In this document: piece by piece, positions 34,801 through 42,981 of the stretch
Layout: each line of letters opens with the position of its first letter
How positions within the stretch are numbered: position 1 is the stretch's first letter
Source: Pontiellaceae bacterium B1224
GTDB lineage: Bacteria > Verrucomicrobiota > Kiritimatiellia > Kiritimatiellales > Pontiellaceae
Direction of reading: 5' to 3'
DNA length: 44,928 nt
Assembly: GCA_029432815.1 (NCBI GenBank)
Contig: JAROBA010000042.1
Location: 1-44,928 of the forward strand
Position numbers and translations under genes: made by a program
Notes under the pieces: model-generated
What the model was told of the DNA's origin: nothing
Databases searched by the model: none
The model's input: only the letters and a program-made list of their open reading frames with translations

Positions 34801-36246
34801 CTTGCTGAAGTTTTGCATAAATGGATCGTCGCTGCTGCGCTTGCTTCCACCGCCAAACGCATCTTCGGAATCCCAGTTGAAGAAATGAACTTGTCCGCCC
34901 GGGTTATTGCCTACTCCATAATAGTATTGGGGAAAATCTCCCACGCTCGCATAGGAATTGATCAGGCACATGTCAGCATGGTTATTGATATTGCAGTATT
35001 CGAGTAACGTGGCGAGGCTGGCGCTCTTCGATGCGGTATTCAGCCATTCATCATAGCGGTCATCAACCCCCGCAGTATCGCCGTCCTTGCCCTTCCCGCA
35101 ATAGTAGTCCTCCTCGTTACCTCCGAGATAACTGGCAGCAAAAGCATCATCCTGCCGCTCGCAAGGATTATAAAGCCCCCAATAGATGCCATTCAAATAG
35201 AGGTGAACAAACGAACCATGTCCACCAATACCGGTCATATCGATCTGCAGATCGCGAGCGAGTTGATCGCGCGTATAGACGGTGTTTAAAGCGTCGTAGT
35301 TTATTCCATAGCTTTTGTTATGACCGGCGCGGAGCACCAGTTTATCGAAGCTTTCCGCCGCGTTGTCGGCATTTAGTGGCGCGTGCTCGAAAAATGAGTA
35401 GTTCAGGCTCCCATCCTCATATTGTCGGCGGAAGCGAATGCCGAACGACTGTTTGTGGTCATAGGTTCCTTCAGTCCAGAGGCCGCCCCCTCCCTGATTC
35501 TTTATTCCGCAATCAATTTGAAAGCCCTTGAACCCGGAAAAGTACGGGGTGTCTGGATAGATCAATTCCATGGAACAGGGCATTTCCCAGCCCTCTTGCA
35601 GGTTGTCGCCGCGATGAATACCTTCGACCCCGAAGAGATCCTCGTGATTCATCACGATGGATAAAGTCGGGATAGAAAGTAGCGATTCATTTAATTCATC
35701 GGAATAAGCGGAGTCGTTTACCACATCAGGATCCATTTCTGTTGTGGTCCAGAAAACATAATCTCCGGCTGGACGAATGTCGCCCTGCGTTATGACTTCG
35801 GCTGGGAAAATGTAGGTGTGCGTATCGACATTACTCGGCAGCAATCCTTCATTGGATGCAAAAGCTCGCACCGTAACTGCGGGCGTTGCCTTCCATTTTC
35901 CGGTGGAGCTTTCCGGATCAATCAGGACCGTTACTGGATTTTCGCTGCTTATTGCTGAGGAAGACGTACGAGGATCGCTACCGTCCAGCGTATAGGTAAT
36001 TGTTGCAGCAAGTGTTTCGGATGAAATTATCAGGTTGGTCGCATCGGAATAAAACCCGCGGTCGATGCTGAATTTCGTGTCAGATACATTGCTCTGCGCA
36101 AATGCCGGGCCAGTGTTGCAGACCAATATAAAAGCAGCCGCAATCCACCATTTTAATATGCGCTGTACCCATAAGCTACGGTGCTTTATCGCAATTGTGC
36201 GTAGTGTGTGATCGGCTTTTTTTATTTTTGGTATGATATCTATCAT
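31825..36246 (-). CDS. Large secreted CotH / lamin-tail-domain protein
   Basis: Encodes 1473 residues. A long basic lead precedes a signal segment (ILKWWIAAAFILVCNTGPAFA, ending near residue 50). Domains in order: a chitobiase/Fn3-associated repeat (ITYTLDGSDPRTSSS, about 80), a CotH kinase-like region (about 190-560, with FKGFQIDCG, KQSFGIRFRRQ, LVLRAGHNKS, VHLYLNGIYWGLYN), a second TYTLDGTDP-type repeat (IYYTLDGTDPRAEGG, about 635), three lamin-tail domains (starts near KITEIMYHP, KVNEVLTHTD, VVSEIMYNP), and a C-terminal calcium-type acidic stretch (DNDQDGIDDAWEISYF). No PEP-CTERM tail. Proteins of this build are common in PVC bacteria and thought to act at the surface; whether the CotH part phosphorylates proteins here is unknown. 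It converges on the pseudouridine synthase with an 11-bp gap. Confidence 0.85.
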   Translation of the reverse strand: MIDIIPKIKKADHTLRTIAIKHRSLWVQRILKWWIAAAFILVCNTGPAFAQSNVSDTKFSIDRGFYSDATNLIISSETLAATITYTLDGSDPRTSSSAISSENPVTVLIDPESSTGKWKATPAVTVRAFASNEGLLPSNVDTHTYIFPAEVITQGDIRPAGDYVFWTTTEMDPDVVNDSAYSDELNESLLSIPTLSIVMNHEDLFGVEGIHRGDNLQEGWEMPCSMELIYPDTPYFSGFKGFQIDCGIKNQGGGGLWTEGTYDHKQSFGIRFRRQYEDGSLNYSFFEHAPLNADNAAESFDKLVLRAGHNKSYGINYDALNTVYTRDQLARDLQIDMTGIGGHGSFVHLYLNGIYWGLYNPCERQDDAFAASYLGGNEEDYYCGKGKDGDTAGVDDRYDEWLNTASKSASLATLLEYCNINNHADMCLINSYASVGDFPQYYYGVGNNPGGQVHFFNWDSEDAFGGGSKRSSDDPFMQNFSKCAGFDNMWNNNAEYRINFADRAYKACFNGGALTDDHVLERWNTLCDSIYTAIISESARWGDERIEPPRTRDNEWASARAAVAAGTIGKADRLIAALIADGKYPAVNPPLFKDSGATIDVARAEVSNGFSLSIERDGAAGTIYYTLDGTDPRAEGGAAQGISAGTGTTIPLNETTCVKARTLEGDVWSALHETLFFVERDWSNLKITEIMYHPQDALMEEGATVSSIMGDAGSIDPSYANRALLVFSDTLPDVLTGEDKVVISGASNPDNNGTFTIRKVIYEGSIGQTRTKKVLLTEPLTDESSGSITCDFLYAGDRYEFVEIKNTGENMLPLSGVTFTRGINYTFPDGATLAPGGFAVLARNPVDFAQRYPAITPDGDYPASKLDNSGERVELALGTRIRHDIFSMETTSEGIGAVTLQSIPPGIGAGDRMQISLSGHYGNNRIFTIQSVQGNTVYVEESLSPEPQGAKALFFDVITSVEYGDSTPWPLPADGYGFSLTPTNANPSGSQDITEAWRASATANGSPGSDDPIPGLANVKVNEVLTHTDEPQRDTIELYNPGSQPVDLGGWYLTDDHDLPQKWAIPAGTVIQPNGYQVFYEGHYVSSILEFADDEFGSAFSLSATGEEVHLFSPTLGYSHGFSFEGAYNGISFGRHVTSLGEEQFPSLKSFSPMAANTDPVVGPVVVSEIMYNPAANGHEYIELLNTSESSVPLFEIYNPSNVWKVGGIDFQFPEDSISLGAGGVLLLVRDTITPEAFRSTYSIPASIQIFSYTGKLDNGGESITLRAPDEPVQTGPYAGDVPYVIIDRITYDDVAPWPTEADGTGHSLERISFTAYGNDVANWRKSSSVGGSPGVADAASSPIVDNDQDGIDDAWEISYFNSINNPDGEPGNDFDLDGQSNFDEYISGTNPTNSNSRFAVTLASNQIVENSHYIISWDAISNRIYGVRWAPQLDEEFQHLKTGIAYPQDSYTDTVHSVNDQGFYDVSVEQAE
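32634..32648. repeat. TTCCAR-N3-YTGGAA palindrome inside the CotH/lamin-tail gene
   Basis: TTCCAGACATTGGAA; on the coding (minus) strand it is read as PSNVWKV, within the third lamin-tail domain. It is the last perfect copy before an 11-kb stretch without any. Confidence 0.75.
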
Positions 36247-36415
36247 TCTCTAAAGTTATTCCGTTCTGGGTCTGGCTATAACTGCCCTCTATGAAGCTCT
36301 TTTTATGCCAGATCGTATGGAGATGATTTCCCTGGCTCAGAATACGTTGTGTGTGCGTTCAGAACCAAGACAGCTGCTTGAAGAAAGTGCTCAAAATTAG
36401 TTCTTCTTATAAAGC
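36247..36415. other. Upstream region of the CotH gene; nothing else seen
   Basis: The CotH start codon lies in an inverted repeat, ATGATA-TC-TATCAT (36233-36246). The rest of this spacer holds no gene, repeat or promoter I can support. Confidence 0.4.
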
Positions 36416-36553
36416 CGCGCGCAACTTGCCGCCATGGGGAACCCGATGGCCGGGGATGTGATATATGGGTCAAAAACAAAATTAAAAGATGGATGCATTG
36501 CTCTGCACAGCCGAGAGTTTCCTTTTGGAACCGCTAATCTCCGTCTGTTGTAG
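36416..36553 (+). pseudogene. Remnant of an RluA-family pseudouridine synthase 3' end
   Basis: In one frame the sequence reads [19 protein letters not shown], then KTKLKDGCIALHSREF before diverging to a TAG at 36551-36553. This matches the C-terminal part of the intact pseudouridine synthase ([18 protein letters not shown]... DIALHSREL). A 23-bp block (36425-36447) is identical to 31640-31662. No start, catalytic Asp region or ribosome-binding site remains. It is a fragment of a duplicated or related gene, in the same orientation as the intact one and on the far side of the CotH gene. Confidence 0.82.
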
Positions 36554-36578
36554 GCAGTGTGCTAGCTGAATTCTTAAT

Positions 36579-39263
36579 TTAAGACTGCCAGCGGTTCAGG
36601 CGCCGGGTTTCCTCGCGGAAAGCATTGGTGAAAGAGTGGGTTTTTGCATGGAGTAAAGTCGAGCGCCCTTCATCGCTCCGAGTATAAATTAAGTCGGAGG
36701 GCCCAACATGCCGCGCCCAGTTTCGGTAGAAGATTTCGGCCCGCTCTTTTTTTATTCCCAACCGGGCCGGGACGGCATGAAAGTCATCGCGCCGAAAGCC
36801 GAGAAACGAGCCTTCACGAATCACCAGATAGCGCGGGTTTTCAATAGGGCCAAGTATTTCGGCGAGGCAGTCTGCAAAGATGGATGACTCAAAGTAGGTG
36901 CCGCCACTGAGGCAGAGATAAGAACTTTGATCAGGCGCTTTAGTTGAACGAATATGTAAGCGCCGAAAGCCCGTTTCAATTAAACCCGCTTCGCATAAGG
37001 AACGACATAAAGCGGTGCCGATTTGACGTAATGCTCCATCAACAGGGAGATACCGAAGGCCGATTCGCAGGGCGGTGAGGGACTCTTTAAATCGAGTGCA
37101 TACCATCCATAAAGACGCAAGTCCCAGACCTATAAAGAGGAACGATACTCTGTGGTGTACAAAGATTGCATTCCAGCAATAGAAGGAGGTGAGGGCACTT
37201 AGCAATCGGAACAAAACGTGTCCCAGCGTATTGCGCAAATGGAAAAGCCGGAGCTGAGGGAGTGTGTTGGCTTCAACGGAAGGAATTACGCGTGCACGAT
37301 CATCAACAATGAGTGCCGCATTCCAGCGATCAGCAACTTTATCGATCCGGCGAAACCGATGTATCATCTGCCGGTTATTTGCGAAGCAGGCGAATGTATG
37401 CAATTCAGACTGTATGGTTTCCAATCCGGTTGCTTTCATGCGTTTGAATCCGCTCTCAATACACGGATCGGACTCTGACAGCCCGACGAAGGTATCGAAC
37501 CTACGCGTTAGGTCTGTAAGATCAGCCAGACCGCTTTCACTGTTGAAATCAAGAGCCAGCAGGTGCCAAATGCTGCTGACTTTTTCCGGGTGTGTTCTGT
37601 CGAGCCGAATGGCACGCCCGCGCATCTGATTGGTCAGCATGTAGGTGCCGACGGAGCTGGCAAGGATCAGCGAGTTCACAACCGGGGCATCCCAGCCTTC
37701 TCCAAGAAGGGCTCCTGTTCCAACCAGTGTTTTTATCTCTCCCCGGATCAATAATGCAGTAAAAACTGTGGTTAAAATGTTAAGCGAACCGCTGACTTTT
37801 ACATAACCCGGGATTCGATTAAATGGCTCAAAGGTGAGCTTTTCTCCTTCGGGAAACTGGATGAGAGTCGGGACCAGCGTTTCGTGCAACACACTAAGCC
37901 GTCCTGTCAGCATTGCAATGGATTCTGCAATGGGTGAAATAGAACAGAGCCTTCGAAAAACCGGCCATGCTCCAAGGGTGGTTGTTCCCAGTGCATCGGA
38001 TGAATTCAGCGCTTCGTCCCGAATGTAATCCGTTAGGATCACCTGCCGAAGTTCATCTCCCCGCTGTTTCAGCTCCAGCTTATGGATTGAGATGCAACCC
38101 TTTATCTTGTGTTCGCTCAAAGCCAGCGAACGCGACAGCCGGCGGGAGTGTACAATCGCGAGCTCATTTTTTCTTAATAGCTCGAGGGAGCGCAACCGTT
38201 TTTTAAGTTCTGAAAAATAGGTGGCATCAGCATCGCTCCATTCGACTTTTTTTCCAAAAAGCAGATGCTCCAACAGGATTTGCCACCAACTGCGCGTTAA
38301 GTGGGGAATGTCACGAGGAGAGAGGTCTAATTCCTTACGAAGCTTGGCGGAGCTTTTGCCTGTTTTATGATGTTGGAATGCCAAAAGTGCCAGTGCCGCT
38401 TTTGGTGCACTGTATACGCCTGTTAAATCGGGCTGATCCTTCAGCCATGGATGTGAAAGAGTCGCGGAGCAGAAGTCGTCATCATCGATCAGGTGCTGCA
38501 GCAGTTTTTTGACCTGTGAGTCGTAGGTGTGGATTCGTTCTTTTTCCGAGGGGCTAACTTCTACGGCCCAGATGTAATCCTGATGGGGACAGAGCGTTTT
38601 GGCTTTAATCAGTTCCGGAACCGAGATTTCCTCATCAATCGGGCCGCAAAGCTCCTCATAGCGACTCCACTCCCTTCCTATAGAGTCGTAGGGGGGTGTT
38701 GCGGTAAGAGCCACCAATACGAGGTTCGGAATTTCCCGACAGACCTGATCAAGTACTTTCCACCATTCCGTCCGCAGGTGATGAGCCTCATCGAGAATGA
38801 TGACTTCCACCCGATGCTTCTTAAAGGTTTCAATAACAAAGGCGGCATCCACTCGTTCGGTTGGTTCATCCTGGGGGTCTTCCTGATCTAGGATTTCCGT
38901 GCGGGATTTGGCGTGAAGCGCCTGATAGGTAATGGAGGTCAATACGCCGGGTGCGTCTAACTGGTTGCTGACCCATTCGAGGCTCAGCGGATCGTCCGTC
39001 TCGCAAAAGTCTTTCAGTCGCATCAACCATTGGTCACGAATAATGCGAGTGGGTGCTAAGATGAACGTGCGTTTGCGCAGACGACGAAATGTCTCGAGTC
39101 CCAGCACTGTTTTTCCTGCCCCGGGCGCAGCCACCACATGCAGCCGCTGATCGCTTAAATGATGATCAATCGCATCCAGTACACGTTTTTGATAGGGCCG
39201 CCAATCATGACGGAATTTAAGAGAGTGATAATCAATTTCATCTTTTCGGGCGCGTTTGAACAT
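36579..39263 (-). CDS. SF2 DEAH-type helicase with C-terminal membrane hairpin
   Basis: Encodes 894 residues. Walker A AAPGAGKT is at residues 45-52, DEAH at 158-161 and TATP (motif III) at 187-190. The second RecA domain has VGTGALLGEGWDAPVVNSLIL and QMRGRAIR (motif VI) around 515-565. After the helicase core, near residues 685-725, come two hydrophobic stretches (LFRLLSALTSFYCWNAIFV and VSFLFIGLGLASLWMVC) that look like a membrane hairpin, then a C-terminal domain of about 165 residues (RYLVIREGSFLGFRRDD, AEIFYRNWARHVG). I do not recognise the full architecture. It stands alone, upstream-divergent to a GH13 gene, and lacks palindromes. Possible roles are restriction- or defence-like DNA translocation or RNA handling; none is shown by sequence. 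Confidence 0.75.
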   Translation of the reverse strand: MFKRARKDEIDYHSLKFRHDWRPYQKRVLDAIDHHLSDQRLHVVAAPGAGKTVLGLETFRRLRKRTFILAPTRIIRDQWLMRLKDFCETDDPLSLEWVSNQLDAPGVLTSITYQALHAKSRTEILDQEDPQDEPTERVDAAFVIETFKKHRVEVIILDEAHHLRTEWWKVLDQVCREIPNLVLVALTATPPYDSIGREWSRYEELCGPIDEEISVPELIKAKTLCPHQDYIWAVEVSPSEKERIHTYDSQVKKLLQHLIDDDDFCSATLSHPWLKDQPDLTGVYSAPKAALALLAFQHHKTGKSSAKLRKELDLSPRDIPHLTRSWWQILLEHLLFGKKVEWSDADATYFSELKKRLRSLELLRKNELAIVHSRRLSRSLALSEHKIKGCISIHKLELKQRGDELRQVILTDYIRDEALNSSDALGTTTLGAWPVFRRLCSISPIAESIAMLTGRLSVLHETLVPTLIQFPEGEKLTFEPFNRIPGYVKVSGSLNILTTVFTALLIRGEIKTLVGTGALLGEGWDAPVVNSLILASSVGTYMLTNQMRGRAIRLDRTHPEKVSSIWHLLALDFNSESGLADLTDLTRRFDTFVGLSESDPCIESGFKRMKATGLETIQSELHTFACFANNRQMIHRFRRIDKVADRWNAALIVDDRARVIPSVEANTLPQLRLFHLRNTLGHVLFRLLSALTSFYCWNAIFVHHRVSFLFIGLGLASLWMVCTRFKESLTALRIGLRYLPVDGALRQIGTALCRSLCEAGLIETGFRRLHIRSTKAPDQSSYLCLSGGTYFESSIFADCLAEILGPIENPRYLVIREGSFLGFRRDDFHAVPARLGIKKERAEIFYRNWARHVGPSDLIYTRSDEGRSTLLHAKTHSFTNAFREETRRLNRWQS

Positions 39264-39395
39264 GATTTCACTCTAGGTAAAAGTGAGCAAAACGCGAACT
39301 TTTGATTCATGGAAATGTTACAGCGCACTTTGAGATGTAACATCCATAAATAAAGCTCTTTATGTTTGCTGAGAAGTCCATATCCTAGGCGCTTC

Positions 39396-39409
39396 TAAAC
39401 GGTCGTTTA
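39396..39409 (+). promoter_or_regulatory. Candidate operator upstream of the GH13 gene
   Basis: TAAACG-GT-CGTTTA, a perfect 6+6 inverted repeat with a 2-bp centre, 28 bp before the GH13 start. Size and form resemble LacI/GntR-class operators of sugar genes. No regulator gene is adjacent. Confidence 0.35.
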
Positions 39410-39437
39410 TCGGAAAATTAAAAATATGGAGGTCAGC

Positions 39438-41390
39438 ATGTCGGTAGCAGATACAAACAGTCGCAATATCGAATTCAGTCTGGACCAGGTAAATTTGTCA
39501 GAGATGACGCGTGGTAGGAGTTATTATCCATCGCCGGCTTCATGGGATGATGAAGTTCTATATTTTTTGTTTGTGGATCGTTTTTCAGACGGTTGTGAAT
39601 ACGGAGGTTTTGGCGATGTCGAGGGTCAGGCGGTAGGGGGACCAACAGGGGACCGCAGTACAGCCCGTTTTATTTTTCCGGATGATTCACATACCGCGGA
39701 GCGGGAAAGCTGGTTTGAGGCGGGGCGTACGTGGTGCGGCGGAACCTTGTCGGGACTGACGGATAAATTGGGATATTTAAAGCGTTTGGGTGTCAGCGCT
39801 ATTTGGCTCAGTCCGATTTTCCGTCAGGTCACTGAGAGTAATGATTACCACGGCTACGGCATTCAGAATTTCCTTGATGTTGATCCGCATTTCGGCACGC
39901 GTGAGGAGTTGAAAGCTTTTGTTGAACAGGCGCATCAGCAGGGGATCCGTGTGATTCTGGATATTATTCTGAATCATGCGGGGGATGTTTTTGCCTATAA
40001 AGATGGCCATAGTTATGACTACTATAATGGCCGTGTTTGGCCTGTGAATGGATTTCGAAAAGATATTAATGATGCCGGGAGCCTGCCATTCGGTCCGGTT
40101 GCGCATTCGGAAGAAAAGGGTGCGGTTTGGCCGGAAGAGTTTCAAACGCCGGATGCATGGACGCGGCAGGGACAGATCCAAGGCTGGGACGCATATCCAG
40201 AGTATTTGGATGGCGATTTCTGTACGCTGAAAGATCTGTTTTTAGGGGATGCATCCAAAAACCCGGACGAAGCGTGGGATGTTCAGAAGCGCATTAAACA
40301 GTTTAGGGCATCGCAAACGCTGATGCATCTGGCCGAGGTTTATAAATACTGGATTGCATATGCAGATTTAGATGGATATCGCATCGATACGGTGAAGCAT
40401 ATGGAGCCAGGGGCGGTCCGGATTTTTGCCAACGTGATTCATGAATTTGCGCAGTCGCTTGGGAAAGAAAAGTTCTATCTGATCGGGGAAGTCACGGGCG
40501 GACGGCCCCATGCGGTGAATATCCTGAACACGACGGGCATTGATGCCGCGTTGGGAATTAATGATATTCCCGATAAACTTGAATTCCTTGCAAAAGGCTG
40601 GCGCTCGCCGGGAAATCCCGAAACCGAGGAGCAGGACGGCTATTTTGAATTGTTCCGCAACAGTCTGCTTGATCAGAAGAATACGCACCAGTGGTTTGGT
40701 CAGCATGTGGTAACCATGTTTGATGATCATGATCAGGTGGGTACGAAGCATAAGTTTCGGTTCTGCGGCCAGGATGCGGATAGTCATCAGTATCTGCCAG
40801 CGGCTTTGGGGCTCAATCTGACAACCATTGGTATCCCGTGTATTTATTATGGAACCGAGCAGGCGTTCAGTGGCGCGGACCATCGCTCCGGTGACGAGAG
40901 CGATTCGTATAGTGATGTCTTTCTCCGTGAATGTATGTTTGGCGGACCGTTCGGAGCTCTTCAGAGTACGGATCGTCATTTTTTCAATGAAAGTCATTCA
41001 GTGTATGGATTCATGGCTTCGTTGTGCGCTGTTCGGCGGAAGCATATTGCGCTGCGCCGGGGGCGGCAGTATTTACGTCAGGTTTCGGCAACCGGACAGG
41101 AGGGTGATTTTCATTTTCCTCAACCGATCGGTGGCGAGTTACGGTGGGTGGTTGCCTGGTCGCGCATCTTTGCGGACAAAGAGTATATTTGTGCAATGAA
41201 CACGGATGCCACGCAGTCGTTATCGGTGTGGATTACGGTTGATAAGCATCTGAATCCGGCTGGCTCCACGTTAAGTTGTCTGTTTTCCAGCGATGAAAAT
41301 CAGCAGGGGTCGACCGTTCCGGTTGTTGCTACGAACGGGTCCGCAGTTCAGGTCTCCATTCCGCCAGTCGGTTTTGCAATCTTCTGTTGA
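39438..41390 (+). CDS. Cytoplasmic GH13 alpha-amylase-family enzyme
   Basis: Encodes 650 residues. The start is placed at 39438 because GGAGG (39428-39432) lies 5 bp before it; an in-frame ATG at 39426 would put that site inside the gene. No signal peptide. GH13 regions: DIILNH (D175, N179, H180), DGYRIDTVKH with nucleophile D317, IGEV with acid/base E351, and FDDHD with H431 and D432, where the usual Asn before HD is Asp. Family members hydrolyse or transfer alpha-glucosyl units; with this intracellular type a role in glycogen or maltooligosaccharide turnover, or glucosyl transfer, is possible. Subfamily and product cannot be set by eye. It converges on rlmD with a 41-bp gap and no clear terminator. 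Confidence 0.88.
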   Translation: MSVADTNSRNIEFSLDQVNLSEMTRGRSYYPSPASWDDEVLYFLFVDRFSDGCEYGGFGDVEGQAVGGPTGDRSTARFIFPDDSHTAERESWFEAGRTWCGGTLSGLTDKLGYLKRLGVSAIWLSPIFRQVTESNDYHGYGIQNFLDVDPHFGTREELKAFVEQAHQQGIRVILDIILNHAGDVFAYKDGHSYDYYNGRVWPVNGFRKDINDAGSLPFGPVAHSEEKGAVWPEEFQTPDAWTRQGQIQGWDAYPEYLDGDFCTLKDLFLGDASKNPDEAWDVQKRIKQFRASQTLMHLAEVYKYWIAYADLDGYRIDTVKHMEPGAVRIFANVIHEFAQSLGKEKFYLIGEVTGGRPHAVNILNTTGIDAALGINDIPDKLEFLAKGWRSPGNPETEEQDGYFELFRNSLLDQKNTHQWFGQHVVTMFDDHDQVGTKHKFRFCGQDADSHQYLPAALGLNLTTIGIPCIYYGTEQAFSGADHRSGDESDSYSDVFLRECMFGGPFGALQSTDRHFFNESHSVYGFMASLCAVRRKHIALRRGRQYLRQVSATGQEGDFHFPQPIGGELRWVVAWSRIFADKEYICAMNTDATQSLSVWITVDKHLNPAGSTLSCLFSSDENQQGSTVPVVATNGSAVQVSIPPVGFAIFC

Positions 41391-41431
41391 TGGAAAATAA
41401 CCCAACCTAGGAATTTCGCCTAGAGACCAGT

Positions 41432-42865
41432 TTACACTTTTTCGAACCGGGCCACGCTTTCAACGTGGTTGGTTTGCGGGAACATATCGATCGGCTGGCA
41501 GGAGACGAGTTTGTATAGCCCTTCTTCGCAGAGCATCTGTCCATCGCGGGCGAGCGAGGCCGGGTTGCAGCTGACGTAAATGATGACGGGCGGCGCAATC
41601 TCGCGCAGTGCCTGGACGGCTTTGGGGTTCATGCCGGCGCGCGGCGGATCGGTGATGACCACATCGGGGGCACCGAAGTCGGCCATGTCCTTGCGGATAT
41701 GTTTGATATCTTTCAGGTCGAGCCGGATGAACTCGCAGTTATCAATATCATGGCGTTTAGCGTTTTCGCGCGCATCGTTCACAGAGCTTTCGACCAGTTC
41801 AACGCCGAGCACTTTTTTACAGTGGCTGGAAGCGAAGAGGGTGATCGAGCCGGTTCCGCAGAAAAGGTCATAGACGATATCCGTGGGTTTGAGCTGTGCG
41901 GCTTCCAATATCTGGATGTACAGCTTTTCAGCCTGAATCGAATTGGTCTGAAAAAAGGAGTTGGCGGAGATGCGATAGGTGTAGTCGCCGAGCCGATCGG
42001 TAATGTAGCCGGGACCGTAGAGCACGAATTCCTTTTCACCGAAGGCCACGGTGTTTTTGGCGGAGGTGATATTGTTGACGAAGGTGGTCAGTTTATCGCC
42101 GAGTGCTTCCTGAAGTGTGGCCGATAGCTTTCCCATCAGCTCCGCATTGTGCGTAGACGTAACGAGGTTGACCATGAATTCGCCGGTGTTCCCGCCGTGA
42201 CGGACCATGAGATTGCGAAGCTCGCCGGTGTGGGAATGGGTGGAATAGATGGGCAAAGCCTCTTTATGTTTGAGGCAGAAAGCGCGCACCGTATTCAGTG
42301 TAATGTTCATCTCTTCGGTAGAGAGATCGCAGTGGTCGATATCGATGGCTTTCGAATAGCAGCCGGGAGCGTGGAAGCCGAGGGCGAAGTCGAGAGGTTT
42401 TTCGTGGTCGCCCGGTGCAATATCCATTTCGTCGGGCGTCAGGTAGCGAAGATCGGTGAACGAGAAATCCATTTTGTTGCGGTAGCCGAACAAGGACGGA
42501 GCGGGAATGCAGTCGTCGCATTCAATACCTTCAAAACCGCCGAGGTGTTCAAGCGCATCCTGCACCTGTTTGCGTTTCAGGCGCAGCTGTTCGGTGTATT
42601 CCATGTGCTGCCATTTGCAGCCGCCGCAGAGTCCGAAGTAGCGGCAGATTGGGTCGGTGCGGTGGGGTGAGGGTTTGACCAGACCTTTGTAGCGCGCAAC
42701 CAGATACTTTTTCTTAATCTTAAAGATCTCGGCTTTCACCACGTCGCCTACGGCGGCGGGGCCCTGCACGAAGATCGAAATACCGTCTTCCAGCCGCCCG
42801 AAGCTCTGGTTCTTGTCGCCCAGGTCGATGATTTCGACCTCCACCATCTGTTTCTTTGTATACAT
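41432..42865 (-). CDS. rlmD: 23S rRNA (uracil-5-)-methyltransferase, RlmD/TrmA family
   Basis: Encodes 477 residues from the ATG at 42865; the open frame extends upstream to 42961 but that lead is unlike the family. An N-terminal TRAM domain (about 5-62) is followed by the [4Fe-4S] cysteines C74, C80 and C83 (CRYFGLCGGC), the SAM site (DLFCGTGSITLFA), the DPPRAGMNPKA loop and the catalytic Cys in SCNPASLARD. It makes 5-methyluridine in 23S rRNA; U1939 is the usual RlmD target, but RlmCD- and TrmA-type targets cannot be ruled out. It is transcribed away from the nitroreductase gene across a 116-bp spacer. A near-palindrome (TTCCAATATCTGGAT) lies at 41903. Confidence 0.85.
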   Translation of the reverse strand: MYTKKQMVEVEIIDLGDKNQSFGRLEDGISIFVQGPAAVGDVVKAEIFKIKKKYLVARYKGLVKPSPHRTDPICRYFGLCGGCKWQHMEYTEQLRLKRKQVQDALEHLGGFEGIECDDCIPAPSLFGYRNKMDFSFTDLRYLTPDEMDIAPGDHEKPLDFALGFHAPGCYSKAIDIDHCDLSTEEMNITLNTVRAFCLKHKEALPIYSTHSHTGELRNLMVRHGGNTGEFMVNLVTSTHNAELMGKLSATLQEALGDKLTTFVNNITSAKNTVAFGEKEFVLYGPGYITDRLGDYTYRISANSFFQTNSIQAEKLYIQILEAAQLKPTDIVYDLFCGTGSITLFASSHCKKVLGVELVESSVNDARENAKRHDIDNCEFIRLDLKDIKHIRKDMADFGAPDVVITDPPRAGMNPKAVQALREIAPPVIIYVSCNPASLARDGQMLCEEGLYKLVSCQPIDMFPQTNHVESVARFEKV

Positions 42866-42981
42866 AGGCGCGGAACATAGTGGAGCATCGGTTTTGTGGC
42901 AAACTTGAACTCTATTGTAATTCGGGTTTGATGCCGTGGAGCAGGGGAGTATTCTGATCATTCAACGAAAGGATTTTTGAA

